Shown: one piece after another, positions 48,455-60,339 of the stretch
Layout: each line of letters starts with the position of its first letter
Numbering within the stretch: position 1 is the stretch's first letter
NCBI RefSeq assembly: GCF_032854445.1
Contig: NC_088295.1
Coordinates: 1,926,501-1,990,500, forward strand
DNA from: Liolophura sinensis
Taxonomy: Eukaryota; Mollusca; Polyplacophora; Chitonida; Chitonidae
DNA: 64,000 bases
Direction: 5' to 3'
Translations under genes and position numbers: made by a program
The notes under the pieces: model-generated
Databases searched by the model: none
The model's input: only the letters and a program-made list of their open reading frames with translations
Told to the model about the DNA's origin: nothing

Positions 48455-49943
48455 GTACATACTGTCATTATTCGCCTATCATTGTCTGCTATAAAACATT
48501 CTCTCACTTCTGTCGTTTTTGGGGGGGGGTGGGGGATGATCTCCTCTTTTTGAACACACATTATGTAAGTACCCTTTGTCATTGCCAGACATAGTTTTGA
48601 ATCCTGGTGTGGATCCAAGAGTTTGATCACATAATCCACGATGGTATTAATGAGCAAGAAGGTGAGGTAATTCAAGGACTGTGTTGCCCTGGCATACATG
48701 TATATATGCATTGTGATGTATTTTCCCCTTGTAGAAGGATAAGCACAGATCTTTGAAAACCTGGACAGGAATTTTTTTTAGAAATTCCAGACCTTGAAAG
48801 TGCTTGAAATTGACTGTTTTTTTAGTAAAAGTCCTTGAAAGTGCTTGAAATTGACTGTTTTTTTAGTAAAGGTCCTTGAAAGTGCTTGAATTTTAGGAGG
48901 CTCAGTGAAGTAAATGTCACAGATGTGAAAAAGTAAAACAGTGTAAAATCTTTCATGTTTTATCGTATTTGTGTCTGGTTTACTTTCCAAACCATCTTTA
49001 GGGTCCTCTCCAGATCACAACTTGATTGACTCGTATCTTGCAGCCTCTTAGTGTTAAAGTGTCGTGTTAGCAGCCCTGGATCATGGACACATAGTGTAGC
49101 CACACACATTGCCATCATGATTGATACTTCCACCAACTCGGCTGTGTATGATAGAGAATTATTCTGACCCTTATTAGGTCCGGTACATGAACAAAAAAGT
49201 TTTGCAGCGAATGGCCATTATTGCAAGAATGTAAAGATTGGTTGAAGAGGGGCACAGATAAACACACGGCATGCCTTACGAATGAAAGTTAACGCGATCT
49301 ATATATTTGTGAAAGGAGAGGTAAATCTTGACAAACAGCCCAAGTTGCCAGGGTCAATATGGCAGGAGTGTACGTTATCATTGCAGGAAGATATGCTCAC
49401 CAACTGCTCACTGTTGTACACAAACTGAGTTTAGAGTTGCCAGCATGGTAGTTGGTCTTTCAAAAATGGTGAGGGATGACAATGTCATTCACACACATCG
49501 TTATGGATGGGGTTTCTGCCATGTCCAGGTGTGACTGGGGGCTCTGTGTGTGAGTGTGACATGCAACATACATCACTTTGATTTTGAATTATGGTAAATG
49601 GTTGAATTGAGTCTTTTGAGTCCTGGAAAGTCCTGGAATTGATTTTTGTATCACGTGTGTAAACCTGTCCTAGTTGTTTAGGGTACACTATCACTGGCTT
49701 TAGTCTGTGATCACATAAACCAGGCTGTGGTGGCCATGCCTAGATGGCATGTCATCATCTGTGTATTTTTGGCTTGACATTTCCTGTGATGCTGCAGTGT
49801 AAGTAGTTTGACATTGGGACTGGCCATCTTCAATGAGGCAGGCCTAATAATACCAAGATAACGTTGACGACATTACAACACAAACAAACAAATGGTCATT
49901 TCTGACAGGAATCGTTCATTCCTGAAACACTGCATGTTGACAG
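48455..49943. other. epsin intron with pieces of a dispersed repeat
   Basis: CCTTGAAAGTGCTTGAAATT is tandemly repeated about 2.6 times at 48790-48895 (40-bp unit). A related TCCTGGAAAGTCCTGGAATT occurs at 49620. Both resemble sequences at 39.2 and 41.2 kb. A G run (48522-48535) is present. Confidence 0.5.
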
Positions 49944-50099
49944 GTAGTACATCTAATAATGGAGTGGACCCATGGAACATGAGCTCTGTTGATCAAGCCT
50001 TAGGAGCGAATGCTCGCAAGAAGTCCCCACAGGAGTTTTTAGGAGCCAACGCAGGTTTAGTGAATCTAGATGACTTGGTATCAAGAGCTCCTCAAAAAG
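49944..50099 (+). CDS. EPN: epsin exon with DPW and clathrin-box-like segment
   Basis: A 156-bp exon in phase 1 on both sides lies between acceptor GTTGACAG and donor GTGAGTG. It encodes VDPWNMSS, then KKSPQEFLGANAGLVNLDDL and VSRAPQK. The ESFLGPNAALVDLDSLVS segment of vertebrate epsin 1 aligns with it directly and serves as a conserved clathrin-binding region. The frame is intact. Confidence 0.93.
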
Positions 50100-50845
50100 G
50101 TGAGTGCCTGGTCTGGCTGCTCAGCCTGGTCTGCCTGTCACAAACAAAGCAGTCAGCTGCCTATGACATTGTACTTGACAGCAGAGGGCAATGGTTTAGG
50201 TTTTGTTGTCGGACAAATATTGCAGAATGTCAGTGGAGAACAGTGAGTATGCTGAATCATTGGGTGTGATATTCTAGGTTGTGGGTAATGGCCTGGCTAA
50301 AAGGCTTTGTTGACACAACAGAAAAACAAATGATGAGCCGAGGACATGGCACAGTGAAGGCTGAATACCATAACCATTTTTGGAGTGATTGGTGGAAATG
50401 CATAACCTGAGAGACACTTCATGGCTCATTGCTATGTGACATAGGAATGTGGAAGTTACATGTATTGTGACATCATCCCTCTAAGCTCAGATTGGAACAC
50501 CCAGAAACAACAGGTTCCCTTTTCATCTTGGATCTGAAGGATCAAAATGTAATAATAACAGAAGTGATATCTAACTTTGTGAAATATCATTTATATCAGT
50601 GAAGGAAATCTTGACTTTTCACCATTATGAATAATAAATGAAGTTATATGTGTCATATGGAGTAAATATTTCAAATAATAATTAAAAATAATTAATATTT
50701 TAAAAAAGATTGGAAGGAAATCCTAGGGACATTCAATTTGAACCTATTCTAATAAAGTCAGAATGTCGTGTTAATGTACAGGGTCAGGGTAATGTACAGC
50801 TTTTTGTGATGCTTGGATTTTCTTTTATCTTCCTTTTGTATTCAG
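50100..50845. other. last epsin intron, nothing recognised
   Basis: AT-rich. No array or mobile element is seen. Confidence 0.4.
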
Positions 50846-51045
50846 GTACGAACCCTTTCACTGCGAGTGCCAGTAATCCTTTTGAACAGTCGAACCAGCG
50901 AGTACCATTAAATCAGCTGCAGAACACAAACGCGAGTGGATTTGCCCAACCAGGGGGAGCAACTCTGCTTCCCACCCCACTCATCCCTGTGAACACTTCA
51001 TCTCAACCTATGCAACCACAAGCCAGTTACAATCCCTTCCTCTGA
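50846..51045 (+). CDS. EPN: epsin last coding exon with three NPF motifs
   Basis: The acceptor CTTTTGTATTCAG precedes a phase-1 continuation. The exon reads TNPFTASASNPFEQSNQRV, PLNQL, then ends QASYNPFL and a TGA stop at 51043-51045. The three NPF motifs bind EH domains of Eps15/intersectin, and a terminal NPFL is typical of epsins. The frame is intact. Together with the upstream exons this gives six DPW and three NPF motifs, a full epsin architecture. Confidence 0.95.
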
Positions 51046-51319
51046 GACAGGCTAAGCTCTCTCGTCGGGACGGCTGTGATGTGACATATCATCTCAGCAG
51101 CTGTCCCTGGCGCAGATTACATACTGTGAGTGGCTCTCTATAGCACAGATTACACATTGTCAGTGACTGTTTGAAGGAGAGGTGATCATAATTAGACTTC
51201 TGAGATAAATTTCACAATGAACTCCAGGTATCACCTGAATTTTATTGGATTAATTGATATAATTCAAATTTTAATGTCCTTCCCCGGACTCCAAGGAGGC
51301 AGTGTTCAGGGGGCTGAGG

Positions 51320-51325
51320 AATAAA
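51320..51325 (+). terminator. candidate epsin polyadenylation signal
   Basis: The first AATAAA after the stop codon lies about 275 bp downstream in GAGGAATAAAGACC. Later signals are possible, so the 3' UTR length is not fixed. Confidence 0.4.
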
Positions 51326-53431
51326 GACCTCTTAGGTCGCAGATGGTCATCTGTATATTATGGAAGAGGAATTTCATTTACCCAGACAGCATACTACAGC
51401 TGATATCCTTGGTTACATAGAGGACAGTGTGGCACTTGTGTAATGATCGTCACAATGCCAGCAGATGTATGCACCTAGGCCAGGTACAAATTAGGACCTC
51501 CTGTGGACTGACCAAGGCTTTTCAATTATCTAGCAGTATAATGGATGACACAACTTGTGTGGTGTACATGTACTTGTTTGTTTTAGTGCTTTATTATAAT
51601 TCTTTCCTCATTTCTGAAAGCTGAAGGGAGCCAATGTACAGTTACCCTTCAGGATCAAAACCTTGTCTGTCTGTCTTAATCTAGAAGCTGTACTACCCAG
51701 TACTTCAGTACCCAATCTCCGTATCAATACCTGTGAAAGTATGCCATCAAGGATATACCTTTGTACATAGATACATATATGTATACATGCACACAGACAG
51801 ACATAAACACCAACACAGGTATATATATATATATACATGTATATGGTCTGTTTATGACAATATAAGTATCTAAATGAATGTCCTGGTGGCTAAAAGCTGT
51901 GCAGCATGACTATTTTTATTGTTATAAAGGGAGGTAATTGTAGCATCACAACGTAGTCACAGTATTACAGATTCCTATTTTGGCTTGGCCTGTTCTGTTC
52001 GGCCAGATCTTAACTTCATGACCTTCTTTTGGAACTTTCGTTTTGTGTATTGTAAATCTGAACACATTGTATGTAGACATTTTAATTAAAGGCTTATTTT
52101 ATACAAATCTGTATTTACTATCCTTTAGTAGTTATTATGTTTTTAATATTTGTTATTGTAGGGCATGCTTTTCTTGTTGCTTCTCTGTGTTACAGCCCAT
52201 TTGCATTGAAAATTGTGTGCTGATATGCCATGATAGCATATTAAGTGTTGCCAACAAAATCAGACTGCACGTTCTATCACAGTTAATATTATACAGGTAA
52301 CCAAAATGACTTGTTCATTTCATTCCATCAGTTTAGCATGTATAATGTGGCGCAAAATGCATGATTTTCTGAATATTAATACATTTCTGAAAGTGTCAGT
52401 CTGGAGTTATCTCCCTTGAAACAGGAATTGTCTCTTGATCTGTGATGCTAGAATGAATACAGACTTCCATACCCTGTATTTGGTGAAGGAAAAATGATAA
52501 GAGATTAAATCCCAAATCGTTTTACCTAAGGTGATATTTGATGGTATAAAACTCTGTGTGAGTGACATTATGTGTATTGTAAGTCACCGCCTGTTCACTC
52601 AGCTGTTAAGCTTATGGCTTAAGTTGCCGGGGACCACTTTCACAAAACTTTGTCATTTTTCTCGTAACTTTTCTTCGTATAAGACGTCTGGGTAATAGTA
52701 GCATAAGGCAAAGTCATTTATAATAAAAGTTAAGAAAAACTGATTTTTCAGGGTTACAGGGCTAACGTTCGCAAGGCCATTCACCGCATTTTTATGCAGA
52801 CGTGTGATTGACACTTTCTCCCCGATCCATGGTTACAGGTTGAGATATGATGACAAAGTCTGTAAATAGTGGATGGAATTGCTATGTGTTGGTACCATTG
52901 GCCTTACAGGGTGAAGTCAACACCGAGTCTAAGGGACTAAAGCCATACTTAACTGTTTAACCTGACCAAAAGCTAGGGCTACAGGTAGAAATACACTAAA
53001 CATTCAGCAGTCGGCAGGATTGGCCATTAGTGATGGCTATACCAGTGTATTGGCTCACCTTGTATTACCTTGGATCAGCCCTACCTGCCTTTTCTCACCT
53101 GACATTTACATTTACCTATACCAGCCTAACATTGTTTTCAAGCTTTTATTTTGTCTGTAAGAGAAGTGCCTCTCAATATGGAAGTTATTGGCAGTCTTAT
53201 CTGATACCATGGGTCCAGAATGAAATGTGGAGATTTTTCAGTGTGTGCTGTCCCTGTTACACCTTCATCAGTTTGCTCTACCAGCCTTTGCCAAACTTCA
53301 TTAACCCTTCATCCGTTAGATAGGTACAATGAAACTCTGACCCAGTATCACACCACATCAGCTCTAAGTACACTACTTGTTGTAGCAGTAACACAATCTC
53401 ATAGGACAAACTGATGTATGTGTAATCTATC
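51326..53431. other. epsin 3' region and intergenic DNA
   Basis: No gene is recognised. A (TA)n tract lies at 51822-51834. An imperfect inverted repeat lies at 52649-52748, preceded by GGGGACCACTTTCACAAAAC, and may be a small non-autonomous element. Confidence 0.4.
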
Positions 53432-53733
53432 TGCAGGCACTAATCTAGGTGATCACAGTGTCTGTGAGCACTAATCCAGGTGGTCACGGTGTCTGCGGGA
53501 ACTAATCCAGGTGATCACGGTGTCTGCGGGAACTAATCCAGGTGGTCACGGTGTCTGCGGGAACTAATGCAGGTGATCACAGTGTCTGCGGGCAGTAATC
53601 CAGGTGGTCACGGTGTCTGTGGGCACTAATCCAGGTGTCACGGTGTCTGCGGGCACTAATCCAGGTGATCATGGTGTCTGCGGGCACCAATCCAGGTGGT
53701 CACGGTGTCTGCGGGCACTAATCCATGTGATCA
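53432..53733. repeat. 31-bp minisatellite, about 10 copies
   Basis: Unit CACTAATCCAGGTGGTCACG plus GTGTCTGCGGG; period confirmed at 53441, 53472 and 53503. Confidence 0.93.
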
Positions 53734-54077
53734 AAAAATTGCAAAGTTGTCAGGACAGTCATTTTGCACGCATACATGTCCCAGAGTCTTTGTTGGCCAA
53801 GGTTATCAACTTGCCTTTAAGCCTTTTTTTTTTGCCTTTAAGACTCCGGCCAATAATGAAAGCTTATAAGCATTTAGCCAGGCTGGTGCTATCCAGTTTC
53901 GCAGGTGTATTTAGAGTTCTAACATTTTAAAAAAGAGCAATAAAGTTTCAGAAAAATCCACATCATTATTTACCTATATTCTCCAGCATGTCTGCACACA
54001 CATCCATAGCACTGACAGGGATGGCCAGTTACAGGGCATGCTAAAAACCTCAAATGGAAATGCCAGAACCTGCATCA

Positions 54078-54520
54078 GTTATTACAAACCACAGTGATGA
54101 AGAATCCAAGCATGGCATGCTTTTATTACAAACCACAGTGATGAAGGATCCAAGCATGGCATGCTTTTATTACAAACCACAATGATGAAGGATCCAAGCA
54201 TGGCATGCTTTTATTACAAACCACAATGATGAAGGATCCAAGCATGGCATGCTTTTATTACAAACCACAGTGATGAAGGATCCAAGCATGGTATGCTTTT
54301 ATTACAAACCACAGTGATGAAGGATCCAAGCATGGCATGCTTTTATTACAAACCACAATGATGAAGGATCCAAGCATGGCATGCTTTTATTACAAACCAC
54401 AATGATGAAGGATCCAAGCATGGCATGCTTTTATTACAAACCACAGTGATGAAGGATCCAAGCATGGTATGCTTTTATTACAAACCACAGTGATGAAGGA
54501 TCCAAGCATGGTATGCTTCT
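54078..54520. repeat. 44-bp minisatellite, 10 copies, with palindrome
   Basis: Unit ACAAACCACAGTGATGAAGG, ATCCAAGCATGGCATGCTTT, TATT. AAGCATG-G-CATGCTT is a perfect 7-bp inverted repeat in most units. Copies are almost identical. Confidence 0.95.
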
Positions 54521-56785
54521 AACTTCTTTATGACAAGATGGATACATGGAGTCTTTAGGTGATAGGAAGATTTGCTAGTTCAGTCAGTTCTGTTTGGCTA
54601 ATGGATTTTCATCTCCTTCTTTATTATTGAGTTTTATTTCATATTGGCATAAAGGTCCCAGTATGGTGAAGTTAACACCTCATTTACCAGTTTTGTACTT
54701 TTGGTGTCAAGTTGTATATTGTACAATTATAACCAAGTTTCTGTTCTGTTCTGTAGATGTATTAGTTTTGCTATTTGAGCTGGCCACAAGCTGGACATCT
54801 GCCTATCTGACAGCAGTCAGTAATTTACACATGCCATTCACCGTAAAGGCGTAACCTGTCCATCCGTGAAGGTAAAAAAAGGTCTGCTGCTGAATATATT
54901 TGAAAATATATATGTACTTCATGAAGTTTACAGCTTTTACATACGTTGACTAGTCTGTAGATAAAATTGCAGGAGTCAGATGCCTTTTTTATCTTTAAAT
55001 ATAGAGATTAGCAATTATTTGGTTTCTGTCAGGTGAATTATGGCCTGTTCTGATCTTGCCCTGGGGAGATGGCCCTTCCTGGCATGTGAGCATGCTGTAG
55101 ATAGAATCTCCTGTTTTACCACTGTGACAACTCGGCCATATTGTCAGAGAAAGGTTCAGAAATTCTCATTTACTTTCTCCATTAAACTGTAAAGCGTCAA
55201 AACTTGTGTGTAAGATGTCAGATTTGTTGTGCTTGCAGTCAGCTTGTCTCTTTTTGTACAAAAGAGACAAATGCTTCTGCGCTAGCTTCAGGTGATGCTG
55301 CCAAACTAGAGTTCTCTAAGTTTGATTACGTCGTATATTCCTTGGCAAATCCTCAGTTGAGGTGACATATTTACACCTGCCATTAATAACAGGTAATATT
55401 ATGGATTGGCTTTTTCCATCCGGCTGAAAACTTGTCAACGATAACACTGTATCTACAGAACTATTTGACTTTGAGCTTTTCAGCTTAAAAGGAGACAGAA
55501 TCGATTCTGATTGGCTGGTGTGAGAGATAGGAAAGTCCAGGCTCTGCCTTAGCTGAATTTTAGATACGGTACATTTATTCAATCACGACCAAGGCAGCAA
55601 GATTTATCCAGGGAAACAATATCTCAACTGTTAGCCCATCAACATTGATTCTGTATCCTTTTAATTTGCCTATTTATCTGCAAGGCACTTGCCAAGAAGC
55701 CTATTGACATTGCATCCCAAGAACAAAGAGTTATCCCCCTTTTTGTGAGATATTGGTATTTCATGTTGTCAGTGCTACATGTTAGGAACTGCAGCAGTTA
55801 TGTACCTACCATAGGTCAAGTCTATAGCAAATGGATCTAGATGGTTGTAGCGTGGATAGATCTGGTTTAGAGTGGGCTGAAATGTCCTGGTGACAAGGTG
55901 TATGTGAACTACTGTCTTTGTTTCTGTTAGCTACAAGTACATGCAGTCTGCACCGGCCACAGCAGTCCACCTGAGATCACTTGTGATCAGACTACCCTAA
56001 TGCCTCCAGTTTGAAGACAGATATTAGTAGTGCTGAAATTAAAGGTAGGAATATGTTGTTCATTAGATGAACAAACCATGCGACAAAAAGAATTCCTGAT
56101 AAAATGTCTATTGCCCAAAAAGGGCAGATCAGATGTCCCAAAAATGAGAAGAATTAGGTCTATACAGCCTATCAAGAGACCTATAGGCACTCACACTACA
56201 CAGATCCATATCATAGCTGCTGTGTTTTCAACTTTATAGACTTCACTGTCAAGAACTCCACTGTTTCACACCACCTGATGGTCAAAAGAGTGCTCACAGC
56301 TTCAGCTTAAAGTAAGCCATCCTATGTGTAACTGCCCCTGACAGTTGTTGCAAAAGCTAAACCAAGTCACTCACAAAGAAACTAACTTGTACCATCAATA
56401 TAGTGGATTTAATAGCCATGTGTAATAATTCCATTCAACAATAAAAACATGTTAAAAATTTACAAATTGAAGAGACTGTGATTGATGTACAACAGATAGA
56501 AATAACTATGTAACGACTTTGAGAAAGGAGGAATTAAGTAAACTTGTTTGAACGATCAATGTTCTTCCAACTCCTTACAAAAATGGACTGATGGTAATAC
56601 ATTAGTATGATCATGAAGCATCCACTGAATAGATCATTATGTTTACAAACAGCCCTCAGCACCTTACACAGGGTAAACGCGAGGCAATTCTCTCCTGTAC
56701 AAATGCATTTAAAAAATTGTCCAAAGACTGGCAAACAATATACTACATGTAAACTTGGCAATAAAAACTGGACATGTCCCGGAAC
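54521..56785. other. intergenic DNA, no supported gene
   Basis: A minus-strand open frame of 88 codons (55316-55582, Ser-rich) and a plus-strand one of 69 codons (56030-56239) have no recognisable product or splice context. Confidence 0.35.
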
Positions 56786-57190
56786 TAGTCCTGGAAAAGG
56801 AGACCATCTCTGTTCCTGGCATGGTAGACCCTATCTGTTCCTGGAAAGGGAGACCATCTCAGTTCCTGGAAAAGGAGACCATCTCTGTTCCTGGAAAGGG
56901 AGGCCATCTCTGTTCCTGGAAAGGTAGACCATCTCTGTGTTTCGGAAATGGTGGAGATCTCTGTTCCAGGAAACACTAACCACCTCTGGTCCTGGAAATG
57001 GTGATCTCAGTTTCAGGAAATGCTGATCACCCCGGGTCCTGGAATGGTGGAGATCTCTGTTCCAGGAAACACTAACCACCTCTGATCCTGGAAATGGTGA
57101 TCTCAGTTTCAGGAAATGCTGACCACCTCGGGTCCTGGAAATGGTGGAGATCTCTGTTCCAGGAAACACTAACCACCTCTGGTCTTGGGA
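56786..57190. repeat. 25-bp minisatellite passing into a 97-bp higher-order repeat
   Basis: Left: GTTCCTGGAAAGGGAGACCA plus TCTCT every 25 bp (56812, 56837 and on). Right: a group of four diverged units recurs at about 97 bp (GGTGGAGATCTCTG at 56950, 57046, 57143). Confidence 0.88.
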
Positions 57191-58021
57191 TTGCTGACTG
57201 CCTCTGGTCAGAAAAAAACTGACAACCTCATCAGGAAAATCTGTTTCATCTGTCCTGAACTACATGTGAAAGAAAATGCCCACAACAAAGAATGTGCATG
57301 GGCAATCACATTGTAGTATTGAATCAGCAGTATTCTCATCACATACCAATATTAGAATGCTGAAACTATCCAAATACAAAGTTTGGGACAGAAATATGTG
57401 CAAACAGCTGACTGTTTCACATTTATGCAGCCTAGTCAAAGATACCAGTTGGTATCCCACAATGCTTTGTCACTCTCACCAATCTAGCAGTTATCATACG
57501 ATTTCCTGGCGCCACATTCAAGGTCTCTCAAATCCAGAGATTGTGTAAAAGAAAAAAAAAGACAGTTCCACACAAACCAGTCTTAGATGTAAAGACAATC
57601 GCCTTAACTGTTATGGTGATCTTCCTGTTGAATAGTCCTACCAAAGCTGGTATTTCATCTGTATAATGTCTTGTTCAGTGATATACTCCACCTGTCCTGT
57701 CACTACCAAACAGGTATCCACTCTGCTAAATGTCTGTTCTAAACAGGTACTGCTTGCTGTGAAATGCCTGACCTTGGAGCTGGAACCATTGGTGAATCCA
57801 CAAGAGTGACTGCAGTCATGTCACTCCACACTGCTTGTGCCTTCATTTGTGTTTGTTCAGTCTTTCTCTTCTTCTGTTTTCACTGTCCATTTTGTGACAG
57901 AGGGGAATGGTGTTGTGTATCCCCAATCTTCTCTGAGTCACTGTGAGCCCTGCTTCCAAATGCTCCTCCTAGCACTGGGCCAAGCCAGACATGAAATCAA
58001 ACACTAAGTACTAGGCCACCA
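57191..58021 (-). other. probable 3' region of the rhomboid gene
   Basis: This stretch lies directly downstream of the minus-strand rhomboid stop codon and probably includes its 3' UTR. No clear polyadenylation signal was fixed. A 60-codon plus-strand frame at 57764 is not convincing. Confidence 0.35.
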
Positions 58022-58254
58022 TCAGTAGTAAAAAATATTCCAGAATATTGCAAATCCAGTGCAGCCCATATAAAGAGCCAAGGCAATCCACCACATATAC
58101 TGTTCATGGAGCCTTTGTTCGAAATTTTTTAACACAACCAATCCTATAGTAAGGCCGGCTAGTGCGCCCATGAGGTGAGCAGTGTAGCCAATGGGCGGGG
58201 TGTCATCCTCGCTGGAGTAGCGGTCCCAGATAGCAAACCCAACGTCTGCACTGG
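58022..58254 (-). CDS. rhomboid protease last coding exon with catalytic histidine
   Basis: Rhomboids are intramembrane serine proteases that cleave transmembrane substrates such as EGF-family precursors. This exon enters in phase 1 after acceptor CTCTACTTCACAG. It reads SADVGFAIWDRYSS, then PPIGYTAHLMGALAGLTIGL, KNFEQRLHEQ, a last hydrophobic helix (WWIALALYMG...FAIFWNIF) and a stop after YY. The His in TAHLMGALAG is the catalytic histidine of the sixth helix, followed by the GxxxG packing motif. The sequence is closest to Drosophila Rhomboid-1 and vertebrate RHBDL1-3 (secretase A group), by recollection of the family. A minisatellite begins only about 10 bp upstream of the acceptor. Confidence 0.95.
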
Positions 58255-58261
58255 CTGTGAA

Positions 58262-59275
58262 GTAGAGAGAAAAGGCATACAGGCATGGGGAATACAAAGG
58301 GAGGACAGGCATACAGGCATGTGGAATACAAAGAGAGGACAGGCATACAGGCATGGGGAATACAAAGAGAGCACAGGCATACAGGCATGTGGAATACAAA
58401 GAGAGCACAGGCATACAGGCATGGGGAATACAAAGAGAGCACAGGCATACAGGCATGGGGAATACAAAGAGAGCACAGGCATGGGGAATACAAAGAGAGG
58501 ACAGGCATACAGGCATGGGGAATACAAAGAGAGGACAGGCATACAGGCATGAGGAATACAAAGAGAGGACAGGCATGGGGAATACAAAGAGAGGACAGGC
58601 ATACAGGCATGAGGAATACAAAGAGAGCACAGGCATGGGGAATACAAAGAGAGGACAGGCATACAGGCATGAGGAATACAAAGAGAGCACAGGCATACAG
58701 GCATGTGGAATACAAAGAGAGCACAGGCATACAGGCATGGGGAATACAAAGAGAGCACAGGCATACAGGCATGGGGAATACAAAGAGAGCACAGGCATGG
58801 GGAATACAAAGAGAGCACAGGCATACAGGCATGAGGAATACAAAGAGAGGACGGGCATACAGGCATGTGGAATACAAAGAGAGGACAGGCATACAGGCAT
58901 GAGGAATACAAAGAGAGCACAGGCATGGGGAATACAAAGAGAGCACAGGCATACAGGCATGAGGAATACAAAGAGAGGACGGGCATACAGGCATGTGGAA
59001 TACAAAGAGAGGACAGGCATACAGGCATGGGGAATACAAAGAGAGCACAGGCATGGGGAATACAAAGAGAGCACAGGCATGGGGAATACAAAGAGAGGAC
59101 AGGCATACAGGCATGGGAATACAAAGAGAGGACAGGAATGGGGAATACAAAGGGAGGATAGGAATGGGGAATAAAAAGGGAGGACAGGCATGAGGAATAC
59201 AAAGCGAGGAAAGAGATACGGGCATGGGAAATACACAAAGAGGACAGACATACATGCATGGGGAATATAAAAGAC
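58262..59275. repeat. 34/26-bp minisatellite in the last rhomboid intron
   Basis: Long unit AGGCATACAGGCATGGGGAA plus TACAAAGAGAGGAC. The short unit lacks CATACAGG. About 33 units are present. Neither unit has a stop on the minus strand in any frame, so minus frames stay open for up to about 430 codons, and one runs into the last rhomboid exon in its coding frame. Confidence 0.95.
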
Positions 59276-59435
59276 AGCTTTAAATGTGGGGTGCTGGTAG
59301 AAATTAGTAGGCATTTCTGAATGATTAGGGTACTGTTATTGAAACTATCGAAGAAATCTGGCATGAAGATAGCCTTAATTACTAAGTGTTCACAAAGTTG
59401 ATTATCTGAGTTGCTACAGAAAATAGGACACTTAC

Positions 59436-59490
59436 CAACTATGAAAACACCTGCCAATTTTATAACACCCAGCTCCATTTCTGCAAAATT
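59436..59490 (-). CDS. rhomboid protease exon (fifth-helix region)
   Basis: A 55-bp exon lies after acceptor TTGTGTTCATAG and before donor GTAAGTG. It encodes NFAEMELGVIKLAGVFIV, aligning with the NWxEM...RL segment of RHBDL proteins after the catalytic serine helix. It enters in phase 0 and leaves in phase 1, fitting both neighbours. An alternative acceptor 13 bp further in (TTTTGCAG) would break the frame. Confidence 0.9.
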
Positions 59491-59812
59491 CTATGAACAC
59501 AACAAATAAAGAAAGTGTTTAATATTATATGTTTCATAAGACATCTGTTCATCTGTGGTGTAGGAAAGAGGCAAACCCTCAGCAAACCAACATTACAGAG
59601 GACATAACAGAAGACATGTCATTGGCATTTTATACATTTATTTGTTTGAGTCTCATTTAATGCCACACCAAGGCATACATTGGATTTGTTCTGTACAGAA
59701 GTGTTGAAGATAAGTACCGATAGGCACAAAGCTATCAACCTCGGGGGCGGAGCAACTTGAGGACAAAGCCATCAACCTGTGGGAGGCCGAGGCTTCACGA
59801 CAAAGAACTTAC

Positions 59813-59913
59813 TAGCAGTATATTTGCCAGGTGGGCTGCCAAAAGAGCGTAGACACCCCCAGATGCCCCCACCAGTAATGCCTCCATGTCAAACACTGAT
59901 GTGCCGAGAGAGC
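59813..59913 (-). CDS. rhomboid protease exon with catalytic serine
   Basis: A 101-bp exon lies between acceptor GATCTCTTCTCCAG and donor GTAAGTTC. It encodes [19 protein letters not shown] followed by [19 protein letters not shown] is the rhomboid active-site motif (GxSG) with the nucleophilic serine, and [11 protein letters not shown] is the typical continuation of the fourth helix. It enters in phase 1, completing a Gly codon with the exon at 61114-61226, and leaves in phase 0. With the His in 58022-58254 the catalytic dyad is complete, so the protein should be active. Confidence 0.96.
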
Positions 59914-59965
59914 CTGGAGAAGAGATCAGACATAAAACATACCGTCAAACGCAACAAACAAGGAC

Positions 59966-60087
59966 TCTGACTGTGATGAATCGCAAGACTTCATAACTGC
60001 TGCACACTACACGCTGGTAGCGTTACACTGATTGTGATGAATCGCAAGACTTCATAACTGCTGCACACTACATGCTGGTAGCGTTAC
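59966..60087. repeat. about 60-bp direct duplication in a rhomboid intron
   Basis: ACTGTGATGAATCGCAAGAC, TTCATAACTGCTGCACACTA, then CRTGCTGGTAGCGTTACA occurs twice in tandem, nearly identical. Confidence 0.88.
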
Positions 60088-60339
60088 ATGCAATTATCTA
60101 CCATGATAATGTTATGGCTTAACTACGGTCCCTGTGGTAGTTACATGTAGAATACACATGAAAAATCAGATTTTATCAAATATTTATATTTTTTCTCTGT
60201 TCTTTATTGTTCATCAGGTGAAAAACTACAAAAAGGTCAAGATTACATTTCCACTAATTTCCGTTCATACATTTAATACACTGAAATACAAGAATTTATT
60301 ATCATCAGCATGTATAAAGTTGAGGTAGTAAGATGCTTG

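Noticed and set aside
55316-55582. Ser-rich 88-codon minus-strand open frame
   Set aside because: Considered as a small gene, but no family, splice or promoter evidence. Left as intergenic.
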